DNA from: Chrysopilus asiliformis
Lineage: Eukaryota > Arthropoda > Insecta > Diptera > Rhagionidae
Direction of reading: 5' to 3'
DNA: 64,000 bases
Assembly (NCBI GenBank): GCA_964034945.1
Contig: OZ035962.1
Span: 75,841,942-75,905,941 of the forward strand
A program made the translations under genes and the position numbers. Positions 35,132 to 46,284 of the stretch are shown piece after piece. A model generated the notes under the pieces. That model was not told where the DNA came from. It ran no database searches and was given only the letters and a program-made list of their open reading frames with translations. Numbering within the stretch: the stretch's first letter is position 1; every line of letters begins with the position of its first letter.

Positions 35132-35640
35132 ATATTAAATGTGGTCAACACAAAACTTTCCTCTGTAATATTTAGTTTCGGAAAAAATATGTAACAAATA
35201 ATATTTGTTCAAAAATCTTGAGAATCGGTAAAGATATGTAAAAACCATTAAAGTAAAAAATGCAGAAAACTTTATTCCCTTTTAATTTGGTTTTTTTTTC
35301 ATAATAGCGCATAGTTTCCGAGAAATTTTCAAAAAACTGATATTTCTTTAAATATGTTGAGAGCCGTTAGAGATATGTATAAACCGTTCAAGCAAAAAAT
35401 GTAGAAAATTATATTTCCCATCAATTTGGTTATATGATTTTTTTTCATAAAAGTGCATAGTTTTTGAGATATTTACAGTTTTACAGATATTTTGATTTTT
35501 TTAATAATTTGAGAACCGTTAGAGATACAAAAAACCGTTAGAGATACAAAAAACCCTCAAAGTAAAAAAATAGCAAAATCCCTTAGATGTGACATTTGTA
35601 AGGTTCTAAATTTTTGAGGTTGAACAGACGACGAAAAATA
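35132..35640 (+). repeat. Rep-A related fragment
   Basis: It starts ATGTGGTCAACACAAAACTT like the 5' end of Rep-A, then shows repeated phrases (GAGAACCGTTAGAGATA, AAACCGTTCAAGCAAAAAAT) in three diverged, roughly 120-130 bp blocks. Confidence 0.6.
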
Positions 35641-35690
35641 CTAAATTTTATCAGATTACAAAGCTTATTAGTGTAAAGAACCATGCAGGA

Positions 35691-36388
35691 TTCGACGATT
35701 TTTATGCCCCCGGGCTAACTTTTGAACCAGTTCGGGTTTCACTTTCGTAGTACATCCATTGGAAAGGTAATTTGCTCTAGTTTCATGGACATAAGCTCTT
35801 TTTTGGCGGGGAACTGCAGGGAGGTGGTCAGCTGCCATCTTAGGGGCACTGACTTTTTTATGCATTTTTCGACGATTTTTATGCCCCCGGGCTAACTTCT
35901 GAACCAGTTCGGGTTTCACTTTCGTAGTACATCCATTGGAAAGGTAATTTGCTCTAGTTTCATGGACATAAGCTCTTTTTTGGCGGGGAACTGCAGGGGG
36001 GTGGTCAGCTGCCATCTTAGGGGTACTGATTTTTTTATGCATTTTTCGACGATTTTTATGCCCCCGGGCTAACTTTTGAACCAGTTCGGGTTTCACTTTC
36101 GTAGTACATTCATTGGAAAGGTAATTTGCTCTAGTTTCATGGACACAAGCTCTTTTTTGGCGGAGAACTGCAGGGGGGTGGTCAGCTGCCATCTTAGGGG
36201 CACTGATTTTTTTATGCATTTTTCGACGATTTTTATGCCCCCGGGCTAACTTCTGAACCAGTTCGGGTTTCACTTTCGTAGTACATCCATTGGAAAGGTA
36301 ATTTGCTCTAGTTTCATGGACACAAGCTCTTTTTTGGCGGGGAACTGCAGGGAGATGGTCAGCTGCCATCTTAGGCGCAATGATTTTT
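35691..36388 (-). repeat. Left arm of inverted array: four 177-bp tandem units
   Basis: Unit starts (TTCGACGATTTTTATGCCCC) lie at 35691, 35868, 36045 and 36222, exactly 177 bp apart. Each unit is 59 codons with no stop in one minus-strand frame: PRQKRAYVHETRANYLSNG, then TTKVKPELVQKLARGHKNRR, then MHKKISAPK MAADHPPAV. Substitutions between units change residues (H/L/P, C/Y, G/E), so I see no sign of protein constraint. The peptide matches no family I know. It may be a satellite that happens to be open. Confidence 0.93.
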
Positions 36389-36404
36389 TGATGGAAAAAT
36401 CATT
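36379..36404. other. Centre of the palindrome
   Basis: AATGATTTTT and AAAAATCATT flank the 6 bases TGATGG (36389-36394). The two satellite arms therefore meet with almost no loop, giving a cruciform or hairpin of about 490 bp. Confidence 0.9.
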
Positions 36405-36888
36405 AAGCCTAAGATGGCAGCTGACCATCCTCCTGCAGTTCCCCGCCAAAAAAGAGCTTATGTCCATGAAACTAGAGCAAATCACCTTTCCAATGGATGT
36501 ACTACGAAAGTGAAACCCGAACTGGTTCAGAAGTTAGCCCGGGGGCATAAAAATCGTCGAAAAATGCATGAAAAAATCAGTGCCCCAAAAATGGCAGCTG
36601 GCCACTCCCCTGCAGTTCCCCGCCAAAAAAAGAGCTTATGTCCATGAAACTAGAGCAAATTACCTTTCCAATGGATGTACTACGAAAGTGAAACCCGAAC
36701 TGGTTCAGAAGTTAGCCCGGGGGCATAAAAATCGTCGAAAAATGCATAAAAAAGTCAGTGCCCCTAAGATGGCAGCTGACCACCCCCCTGCAGTTCCCCG
36801 CCAAAAAAGAGCTTATGTCCATGAAACTAGAGCAAATTACCTTTCCAATGGATGTACTACGAAAGTGAAACCCAAAAGTTAGTCAAGG
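36395..36888 (+). repeat. Right arm of inverted array: about 2.7 units of 177 bp
   Basis: These are the same units in opposite orientation. The GGGGGCATAAAAATCGTCG phrase lies at 36541 and again 178 bp later at 36719; the first unit has an extra A in a poly-A run, which breaks its frame. The arm pairs with about 35895-36388 of the left arm. The last unit is cut at AACCCAAAAGTTAGTCAAGG. Confidence 0.93.
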
Positions 36889-37045
36889 GGCATTTTCGTG
36901 CATCGTTCTTTTAGTGTGTTAAAGAATGTAATGATATGTTTATTTACAGACCAGGATCAAATCTTGTTACAACCACGGCCGTAGTTATAAATTTATCGAG
37001 AGGAAGGAGGGGAGGGGGGGTTCGAGTAAGAGCCAAGTCTGCTTA

Positions 37046-37440
37046 GCGTAAATAGGGATGTCAAACCAAACTGCGGGCCGCACTACAGAAAAAATATAGT
37101 GAGAGTTCTTTAATATCATAGGGAAAAGATGCGCCGCAGGCGAAATTCTTTGAAAAATTTACTCTGGACGCGAAAATTTTTGAAAAAAAGCTACAGGCGT
37201 GATAAGAAAATATTGTGGTCTGTCATTATTGCGGCCTGCAAACATTTTTTTACCAATATGTGGCTGGATCAGACTTTGGAACTTTCGCTGCACAGTACGA
37301 AGAAAAATTGTCAATGTTTGCAGCTGCTGCGGTTTTTTTTGAAAGTTTTTCTTCGTGCAGGGCAGCGAAAGCAGCCATATCGGATCCTAGCAATAGATAG
37401 ATCGACTTAGCGCGCTGCCGGAGGCCGCGTATTATGCGAG
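37046..37440. repeat. Possible hAT-like remnant with internal hairpin
   Basis: GGGATGTCAAACC ... GCGGGCCGC at the left resembles one end of a common insect hAT MITE type. Inside, GAACTTTCGCTGCAC...GAAGAAAAA is inverted around 37340-37370 (TTTTTCTTCGTGCAGGGCAG). No matching right end or duplication was found. Confidence 0.35.
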
Positions 37441-38560
37441 GCTGGATAATAAACAATCTAAATAATAAACATTAATGGATGATTCATTTTGCTGGGCATG
37501 AAGTATTTATCTTAAGATAATCATAATTTACAACTTGAAGTGCTTGTGAAAATTATGGAAAAATAGTAAAGTGTGAAATTATTCCGACTGAATTTATAAT
37601 GTTAAATTGCTGATTTTTGCTACACGCTACGTTGTGCCAGTAACGCTAACATTAAATTTATCAATCGACAAACTAATTGAATTGCTCGTTGTGTCAATAC
37701 TCAATTTGCCTAAATATAGAATTAAATTGGAAATATTTGAAAAATGTTCCTCACTAGCTGCACAAACACATAAAATATCTTGTATGTCTGTTTTATTATC
37801 TACTCTACAATACTTTGATCGGTTTTCTTTCGCACATGATGTGTTTGTTCCCAAGAAAACAGTCCGATCGAATAGAATTTGTTTATATCTCAATTCTTTC
37901 TTTTCCCATGTGGTTTCAAGTGGTCTTCTAAGGCGATTATTGCCCATCTTGGCATCTCCTCTTTACCATGTCAACTTTAATAAAAAAAAACTTTTCAAGA
38001 TGATTTTTTTTTAAAACGCATTTAGTGGTGATAACTGACAGATAGATCTAGATTGACAAGAATATAAGTATCTCAACTATCTTGACTAAACAGTAGTTTT
38101 TACTATACTAGTGTGTTTAAAATTAAAACGCTTTTTGTTGCTAATAGTAACCGATCTCTTGGCATGTCTCGTCGTCCATCGGACTTCTGTTTTGTTTTAA
38201 TATTGGAATTTAAAATAAACGCGGGATCGCAATTCAGATGAGGTAGCAGCACATCGAGAAATGTCACGTTTGGCCTTGGCATACCATTAAACGTAGACCT
38301 TGAGGCTAACACACTGGGCTGTTTATCTAGAAGCAGGCTTAAGTGTTCTACTAGAACTGGAACATTAAATTTCTGGTTCTGCTTGAACAACATGTTTAGA
38401 AATCCGCTAGGGAATTTACATAAATCGCATTTTAATAAAAGCAGTGTGAATTACGAAAATAATTCTTATCTTAAAAATAATAGAAAAACATAATTGATTT
38501 GGAGCCATCTACAGATATTCCTTTTCGAGTGCTATAAACTTGAAACTTATATTTGACAAG
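37441..38560. other. Unassigned stretch with two minus-strand ATG frames
   Basis: Two minus-strand frames have real ATGs: 37947 to 37627 (106 codons, MGNNRLRRPLETTWEKKEL) and 38393 to 38103 (96 codons, MLFKQNQKFNVPVLVEHL). Their composition is less biased than the surroundings, but I recognise no domain and no splice sites that join them. They could be decayed transposon proteins or chance. Confidence 0.3.
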
Positions 38561-38989
38561 CTTGCAAGTATCCGGCGTTGCTCGGATAATAACAAACTTT
38601 TGAATATGAAAAAAAATCTGGTTTTTCAAAATTATAGAAAAATTATGCAAAAACTATATTTCACATGAGTTTTTTTCACAAATTTTTCGATTTGTATTTT
38701 TTTTTGGGAGAAAAGGAATAGAGCGAATTGCCAAGCTAAAAGGTTTTTACATTTATTTTGCAACATGTGTTGTTTTTAATAGTCCGATTTTGTACATTAA
38801 ACAACCCTTTTATGAAAGAAGAACGATGCCACATATTTTAAGCCTATAAGCTTAATTTGCTCGTGCAATATTTTGGCTATATGCTTTCTTTTACGTCAAT
38901 CTAAAGACGCTGACGTATTTTTTGTTTGTCCAGCAATTAATTTTATGCACTACAATTATTAGTGTTCGAAAGTTTTCCTTGACGAATGA

Positions 38990-39190
38990 TACTCAAAACC
39001 GCATCAGAATCCATTTAGTAGTTTAGGAGATAGAAGGATAGAAGATTTGCATCACGCAGGATTGTGAGTGGGCAAAAATTTTCCTTGGTGGTCGCCTTGC
39101 CCAACACAAAAACCTCATTAAAATCCATTCGGTAGTGTAGGATATAGGAGGAGAGGGGTTTCGCGTCATGTACGAGTGATTTATCGCCCG
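38990..39190 (-). repeat. Rep-B fragment
   Basis: Two diverged units in minus orientation carry AAAACCGCATCAGAATCCAT, GTAGTTTAGGAGATAGAAG and GTGGGCAAAAATTTTCCTTG. Confidence 0.6.
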
Positions 39191-39343
39191 AAAATTATCA
39201 AATAATATTAAAAATTCATATTGTCGAGAAATTCAAATAATTAATATTGTTTTGGGCAGAATTAATTCTAGAACCAAGAAATCCGTTTCAGAGTTAACAT
39301 TCAGACTTAACTCTGCAAACAAACCATACCTTACAAAGTAAAA

Positions 39344-40266
39344 TATCAGTTGTGGTCAACACAAAACTTTCTTCTACAAAATCTACGACCCTGCGCAATT
39401 TACGCTAGAGCCCTGTCGCGTTGTCAACCTAAGACGATCTCCCAATAAATTCTTGGTTTATTCAAAAATATCAAAAACGTACAAAATTTGAGATAACTTG
39501 AGAACGGTAAAAGATATCAATTTACGGTAAATGGCAAAAATGTAGAAAATGTTAACATCTTTAATTATTCTTTTAACTGATTTGTCGAAAAACCGTTAGT
39601 TTGCAAATTATTCGCAAACATATGATTTTTTACATATTAATGAAAATATCTCAATAACGGAAAAAGATAACGAATAACGGTAAAAGACAAAATTGTGCAG
39701 AATGCCATTCTCATTAATTCACTTCATACATTCAGTCAGCAAAAACCCGTTAGTTTTCGAGATAATCGCAAAAAACTGATTTTTTGGAAATAACGGTTTA
39801 TCTCGATAACAGGTTGAGATATCGAGTTATAGCCAAAGACAAAAGTGTGGGAAATTTTATTTTCTCCAAGTTTTGTCATACTTAAGGCCACTAAAAAACA
39901 CGTAGTTTGGGAGTAAATCGAGAAAAACGAAATTGCGATTTTTGAAAAACCGCCATTTTGGACACTTCCGGTTAACGGATTTCCACCAAAAGTTGATAAG
40001 ATCGTCCCATTTCAGGACCCAACATGCCTATAAAATTTCATGGCGCTAGCTCTATTAGTTTTTGAGAAATCTTGTACACAGACTGACAGACTGACAGACA
40101 GACTGACAGACTGACAGACTGACAGACTGACAGACAGAAAGACATTTTTTAAATATGACTCCAATCGACTCAGGAGTGATCGGGAAATGTTTTTTAGGCA
40201 AAATTAAGGGGTCGAAATTTTTCATGAATACAATACTTTATTATACTCCGTAGAAGAAAGTAAAAA
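39344..40266 (+). repeat. Rep-A, full-length copy
   Basis: It runs from TATCAGTTGTGGTCAACACA to CTTTATTATACTCCGTAGAA. It has an internal series of half-repeats around CTCGATAACGG/TTATCTCGA, then CCGCCATTTTGGACACTTCC, GTTGATAAGATCGTCCC, a GACTGACA tract (about 40081-40138), and GACTCCAATCGACTCAGGAG. ACTTTCTTCTAC occurs near both ends in inverse orientation. No protein is encoded, so it looks like a non-autonomous element of unknown class. Confidence 0.85.
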
Positions 40267-40293
40267 TAGTTCGAATAAACTATTACTCTATAG

Positions 40294-40852
40294 CAGGCCT
40301 GCCCAACCTTTTTGTACTAAAGTTCGACTTTTTTTTAATCCAACTACATCGAGATCTACCCATATACATATGGTTACACGGCCAGAGAAAAAAATACTCC
40401 ACGTACGGTGCCGCAGTAATCCTGAAAATAAACCATTTCATGTTTGCAATACCACGTAGCGTCTCGCATCGCCTAATGTGAACAGGCTCGTGAATTCTAA
40501 ATCGAAACTAAACTATTCAAACAAATTTTAAACATGAGTCAAATTCAAATAAACCGCGAGAATCTAGTAATTTTCAAGTTTTCAATGCCTACTTAAAATA
40601 GGCAAGTAAAATAAAATTTAAAATAAGGTATCTAAGTAAAATAGACCAATTGCTTTAACAGCAAAAAAAAAACAAAAAAACGGAGAAGTATGTAGATAGT
40701 GTGATTACTTAATTTTCACTTTCCCTTTTTTTTAATATTCGTGTTTACAAAAAAAATTTTTTTTTTAACATTTTCAGTCTGTAGTAGAAGATCGACCCAA
40801 ATTCGTGTCGAGATCGACTGGTAGATCGCGATCGCCTGGTTGGGCAGCACTG
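40294..40852. mobile_element. hAT-like element, 559 bp, 8-bp target duplication
   Basis: It starts CAGGCCTGCCCAACC and ends GGTTGGGCAGCACTG. The 8 bp CTCTATAG lie on both sides (40286-40293, 40853-40860). GATCGAC/GTCGATC-type phrases occur just inside each end. No transposase frame is present. Confidence 0.93.
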
Positions 40853-41283
40853 CTCTATAGTAAAATTTACAAAGAGGAATAATTCCTAGTTGACTTATAC
40901 TTGTATAGAGAAGTTTGAACTCCGCACCTTCGTCCACATCCTTCAGATCAGTGTGGTCAGATTAGTGACAGAGATCATGGCGTCACTCCGTAGGGGATTG
41001 AAACTTGATGTTTCCTTTCAAAAAATCTTTTCCGATTCCTTATTGTTTTATTAAAATTTAATTTCATTGTATTATTCAATTGTAGCCATGAGAAATAGAA
41101 ATCCTTTCGATAGAATCAAAATTATTCTAATACATATAATCCCGGTAATTCGTAGCCTGATAATTCGTATATCCATAAGAATTTGCCGATCCCTTGAAAA
41201 AAAATCCTATAATTCGTAAAAAATCATTGCATTTCGGTCCTTTGAATAATTCGTATTTATTTTTGGTTTTGAGACATCGTTTG

Positions 41284-42131
41284 GGTGCCAGGACATAGTG
41301 ATATAGATGGGAATGAGAAAGCGGACGAACTTGCTAGGAGAGGCACAATTGCGCCAGCTCTACCTGTAAAGGAGAGTATAGGCATACCTATGGCAACGTG
41401 CAAACTCATACTAAGTTCTGAAACGCTAAACAAGGCAAACCAGAGATGGACACGGGAGAGAATGTGTACCGTCACCAAACGTATCTGGCCTAAGCTAGAC
41501 AAAAAACGCTCCAGTAGACTCCTCTCACTACAAAGAAATGCGATCAGCACGGTAGTGGGAATAATAACAGGGCACTGCCTAATAGCAGAGAACAAATAAT
41601 CTAGAGAATAAACTCTTAGAACAAATTTTTGGACAAAATTTTTCCACTGTGAGATGAAGCAAGAGGATCCGATGTAACACGGAAAAAATTATCCATTCGA
41701 TTCCTCCATCTCATTGAATAGATACGACGAAAATGATTAGAAAATGTTCTCTCTGCTTCGTGCTCCCTAGTCTAAAAGTAATTAACTTTTAGGCCGTAGC
41801 TAGTGAATGATAGGGACATTTTTCCCCCCTTCGAAGGGGAAATTTGTCAAAAATTTGTTCGGCAGAGTTTTTTCTATATATTCCTTATTCTATGCTAATA
41901 GGTAGACATGCCGATAGGCGCGGAGCTCCCTCAAATGACTTTTGTAGAAGCTGTGGGGATGTGGACGAAGACAAGTCGGCAACTCATCTTCTCTGTCATT
42001 GCCCAGCACTAGCTCAACGCAGAAGAACTCATTTGGGCAGTTTCTTCCTAAACGATCTGGAAGACCTAAGCGCCACAAGCGTCGCAGATCTACTCCGCTT
42101 CATCAGAAGCTCCAAATGGTTCGAGTTATAG
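41284..42131 (+). pseudogene. LINE ORF2 C-terminus: RNase H end and CCHC-like tail domain
   Basis: The first part reads VPGHSDIDGNEKADELARRG, the C-terminal RNase H signature (PGHxxxxGNExAD) of I/R1/LOA-type LINEs. Next come a lysine/arginine-rich linker and GIITGHCLI, where the hAT-like MITE interrupts. After it the frame resumes at HADRRGAPSNDFCRSCGDVD, then ATHLLCHCPALAQRR, giving the CxxC...HxxxxC cluster usual after RNase H in these elements. It ends at RSSKWFEL and a stop. Without the MITE and one duplication copy, the two parts appear to join in frame. The RT and endonuclease domains are absent. Confidence 0.85.
41586..41894. mobile_element. hAT-like MITE inside the LINE, 309 bp
   Basis: CTAATAG lies on both sides (41579-41585, 41895-41901): 7 identical bases, the 8th differing (C versus G). 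The imperfect 30-bp inverted ends start CAGAGAACAAATAATC and, at the far end, CATAGAATAAGGAATA on the opposite strand. No coding sequence is present. Confidence 0.8.
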
Positions 42132-42769
42132 GGTTTCGATTCGTGTGGTATCACAATGGGTCATTTCTGGCCTACTTCAACCACTTCAACCTAACCTAAC
42201 CTAACCTTGGTTTTGAGGTTGACAAAAGTCTTATAATCCGTATTTATCCGTCAATCCCTTGAAATACGAATTATCGGGATTCTACTGTTTTACCTATAGC
42301 ACGAAAATTATGTAAATGGATATCTTTTAGTGTTATCGAGATATTTCAGATTTTGTAAGCTAATATTTTATCTGTCGAATTATTTTACACTATAATTCGA
42401 CAGATAAAATGGTGTAGATTTTGTATAAGGAAGTCATGTGCTGTTCAAATCAGATATTCTTAAAAGTTTTCGACTTGTGCGGAAAACAAATTCGTTTACC
42501 ACCAACATAATTATATGTTATATTGGTGGTAAATGAAATTTATGGAGATAGACATTAGGGAGAAAGGGAGATAGACATAATTACATCGGTGGTAAACGAA
42601 TTTTGTCTGGGACAAACAACATTTTGGTTGTAGCGAGAATATTATATTTATCTCAAACAAAATATGTTTGCACTGAACAACATCAAAAATTATTTCATTC
42701 TGTGTAAGAAAGGTAAAAACATTTTTGTATTTTTATTGTATTTTTGTTGTATTTTTATTTCATGTATTA

Positions 42770-43350
42770 TACTAGCTTGTCATCGTTTCCGGATTCAAGT
42801 TTATTTAAAACTTTTTAAAAAAATCGAATTTTAAAATTTCAATACCAGATTTGTGATCGACGACCCCAAAAACCTTTTATTGCCAGTTTTCCCGAGGAAA
42901 AATGAAGGAAAGGCTATCTGAGTTATTCTTATAGCACCGTCCGTTTCGATATTCAAAATTCTAACACCTGGGGCCTATTTCACCAAACTACAAATTACAA
43001 TTACAAATTTGTACTGAAGCAAAATAGCCCAATAATTTACAAGTTTTGTTAAAAATCACTTGAAAAACACTTGTAAATACAAATTTGTAAATTGGTGAAA
43101 TAGGCCACTGGTTCGTTATCAGCCGTCCATTAATGGGAGTTTTTCCGGGGAAGAATTATGCTTGCGTTATCCTTATAAGGCCTCCTGTTCCGAATTTTGT
43201 AAAACCGTTAGCGAGCACCTATGAAGTAAGACGAATCTGTGTGCAAAATTTCATGGCAATCGATACAAAATCTGTGTGCAAAATTTCATGCCAATTGGTT
43301 TAGTGGTTTGGGAGATACTGTGATGATTGTGTGAGTGAGTGTTATTTAAC
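42770..43350. repeat. Rep-D copy with a small MITE inserted
   Basis: It begins ACTAGCTTGTCATCG, a variant of the junction phrase, then has GACGACCCCAAAAACC, GAGTTATTCTTATAG, and later GCGTTATCCTTATAAGG. The sequence is split at AACACCTGG/CTGGTTCG by the MITE at 42972. Confidence 0.6.
42972..43107. mobile_element. MITE, about 136 bp, GGCCTATTTCACC termini
   Basis: GGCCTATTTCACCAA at the left is inverted at the right (TTGGTGAAATAGGCC). CTGG flanks both sides (42968-42971, 43108-43111). The interior is ACAAATT/AATTTGT palindromes. Confidence 0.75.
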
Positions 43351-46284
43351 TTTTATTATATAGTTATGTATTGTTCTGATTGATTCTAAAGGTATCTGTT
43401 ATATGGTATTTTTTGCAAATTTTTAAAATTATAAAAAACAATAAATACTGAGCCTGACGGAAGTCTGCCAATTTCTTGACCAATAAAATGCTCTAAAACG
43501 CGGTTTAGACGAAGCAAGTAACTCACGTCAAGTAGACGCAGATACACGCGATTTGACCTAGTGTGCGACGGTCGCATATGTGTGAGAATACTTGCCGCTC
43601 TCTGGAAAATAATAGAAAGCCATTCTATTTTTGTGACAAGTAAAACCAATACAAGAACATGGAACCGTGTACAAAAGAAGTGGTTTTATGTGTGTGTGTT
43701 TCGGTTCATTTTATATTTGCTGCTTTGCCAGAGAACGTCGTAACATTTTAAGGAAAAAACGACACGGGTATAAAAAGCTCGTCGGCAAAAAACAGTTTTA
43801 CGTCGAAATTCGCAAATTTTTCTACAAAAAAGAGTAGTCATATTTTTTCTCAGAAAATTTTAGGTTATGTTTTCCTTCAGCTGTCATTCTACTTGAAATG
43901 ATTTCTTGAAACGTGTAAACTAAGCAAACTACTTGCCTCTCTTTACTTGCCGCGAGCTACTTGAAGTGTATAAACCGGGCTTTAGATAAGTTCTGTGGTC
44001 ACAAGGAAAAACTGCTTAAATCGAAAAAGCGTGTTTTGAGTAATTTGGGTTTAAAGTTTTGATCACTTTCTGAAAAAATGGTTATTCTTTTAAACGAAAA
44101 ATGTTTTCCAGTTTGAAGTAAATACTTTAAAGACTACTTTAAACTCAAAAGAATCTTAAAATCCAATTTGGTTAGTGTTATCATAAAAAAAGGCGTTTCT
44201 TCCATATTTTGAATAAGTTTTTCCAAAACCATAGTAAAGCAAAACTGACTTAGGTTATATGGTTTTTGCTCTGCCATTCCTCAGATGGGTACAGCATGAA
44301 AACCAAACTTTGACAGAATATAGAACTGGATATGGAGAATTCAAATATTCACCAACCTTTAAAAGTACATCGACTTAAGCGTTTTTTCCTTGTGACCACA
44401 GAGTTATCAGAGCAAATCCGCTTGGCGTGAAATTTTCGAAATATATTTTCGTGGATTTGAATGGTTTTTTCCAAAAGTCATGGGAATCAGATTAAAATTG
44501 ATTTAGTAGTTTATTTGTATCGTTAAGCTTCATATATTAAAAACACCCATTATTTGAATATTTTTTTTCGTCGAAATCTTTTGTTCTAAAAAACTATAAA
44601 AAGCGATGTAATTTGATACAGAAATTGACTGAAACGTTAAACAAATTGCAAATTTACCCGAAACTGAGATAAATTAATCTGAAGTGAAATATAACAGCGT
44701 CGTATGCCGATGCCGACCACAGAGTAAAACGTTTTACGGTTTACGGATCTCTAAATTTAAAAAAATCCATCATTTGGACAGACAGTAACAAGAATCATAC
44801 ATCTAATTAGATGAAACCACATAAAAGAAAAGAAAGAAACCTACGATTAGGAGCACACACAAAAAAAAAATAATTACGGTGAACCTATAGAAGCAGTTCT
44901 ACATGTAAATCTTTAGGTCGTTAGTGGAACCCGAGGTGGAACTTTGCAATTGGATGGGTGCACATTATTGTCTCCTGCCTAACTCCATTTAAGATGCTCT
45001 CTAATTCGCTATAAATTCCCAAACAATGACAAGTACTTGTACTTGTCTTCATATGAATGTAGGAAGGTTCCGCTATTTCTCATTCACTAGTTTTCCGTTT
45101 TCCATTTTCCTACTTTAACAATATTCGCCCATTTTTTTTTTTAAACCGCAAGAACGTAGAGTTTAGTACATGACTACATCTAATAGCTCAGTAAATTTTA
45201 ATTAAAATCCCATTCGTAGATTTAGCACGATTTCCACAGCAGAGATTTTTCCCAACGCATCGTTTTAAGACGACAGGAGGCGTGTTCTTGATGTGTGGTT
45301 AATGTCAACATGTTCTATTCGTGTGAATGTTCTACAAAAGCCGCAAATTTCGTATTTGAAAAGCTCCCTCGCTGAATCTATTCATTAAAATCTTTAATCT
45401 GAATTTTCTGGAAATAATCTCTAACCTCTGTTTATAGCATTGAATGAATGACAAACAAGTAGAAGCGATCTTTACATCTCCTTTAAGTCACTCACTACCT
45501 TAATATACCATATACCTAATGTGTGTGCGTGTAATTAAATTTAGAACTTAACCGGAATAAGAAACATTTGAAAAGGTGAACATGTTTCTAGTGCGATTCA
45601 AAATCTTTTGATGACCTATCTTCGCCACACATATCAATCAAAAGGTGAATATGTCATTTACATCGATTAACATCCAATGAATAAAGTAAAATCAATCACA
45701 ATTAAATTGTACTATAAATATATTCAATAAATCGAAAAGTTTTTCCAATTCTTTTCACACATTGGAGTCCCTGTTTACAAAATTGACATTCGACATTTAT
45801 CGAAAATTCTTTCGCAGGTTCAGGAGATTTTAGGAGAGATGGTTCATAGGGATGGCGACTGGCAAGTCCTTATCCAGGGAGCGGATGGAGAAGGGCTATA
45901 GGGCCAAAAACCCCCCACCCTCCCCTCTGAAATTAAACAAATTCTTCGACATTCAAAATATCCCGCCCGCGGCGCACTTTTTTTATAGTTTCTGCCTATC
46001 ATGCATTTTTTGAAATTTTCTCTGCGGCGCAATTTTTGTTGTGTACCGAAGAATTAAGATCCTCACTTCAAAATACTGGATCGTTTCTCGATGCAAGGTG
46101 TACATTGCAAGATTTTCGATGCAAATTGAATCGAATTTCGATTTAGCTCTTGCTTCAATGTTTTTTTTTTCAGATACAACTAAATCGAAATTGCATGCAA
46201 GGGTTGCATCGAAAATGCTACGATGGAAATTGTATCGAAAAGTGATGGAAGTCCTGCATCATCTATATATATATATAAAATTGT
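43351..46284. other. Gene-free stretch with GCATCGAAA motif cluster at its end
   Basis: I found no supported gene. From 46.07 to 46.26 kb the phrases ATTGCATCGAAAA and TTTTCGATGCAA occur several times in both orientations, and again at 46.80-46.85 kb, on either side of Rep-D copy 2. This suggests an element with subterminal repeats into which Rep-D inserted. Confidence 0.35.

Larger units (their letters stand above)
41274..42206 (+). mobile_element. 5'-truncated LINE insertion with CCTAA tail and 11-bp target duplication
   Basis: TTGGTTTTGAG occurs at 41263-41273 and again at 42207-42217. Between them lies the 3' end of a non-LTR element starting inside its RNase H domain. The insertion ends in ACCTAACCTAACCTAACC, that is, CCTAA repeats, instead of poly(A). 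Confidence 0.88.
41133..42287. mobile_element. Pogo-like element split by a LINE
   Basis: The left end CATATAATCCCGGTAATTCG follows TA (41131-41132). The right end CGAATTATCGGGATTCTACTG is the inverted form. The terminus matches the 83-bp element at 18107. With the LINE removed it would be about 210 bp, with repeated AATTCGTA motifs. The right TA has changed to TT. Confidence 0.8.

Noticed and set aside
35691..36888. CRISPR-like direct repeat array
   Set aside because: The units are long, contiguous and without spacers. It is a satellite in inverted orientation in an animal genome.
42186..42207. True telomere or interstitial telomeric array
   Set aside because: Only about three CCTAA units are present, and they lie inside a LINE target duplication, so they are the tail of the element.
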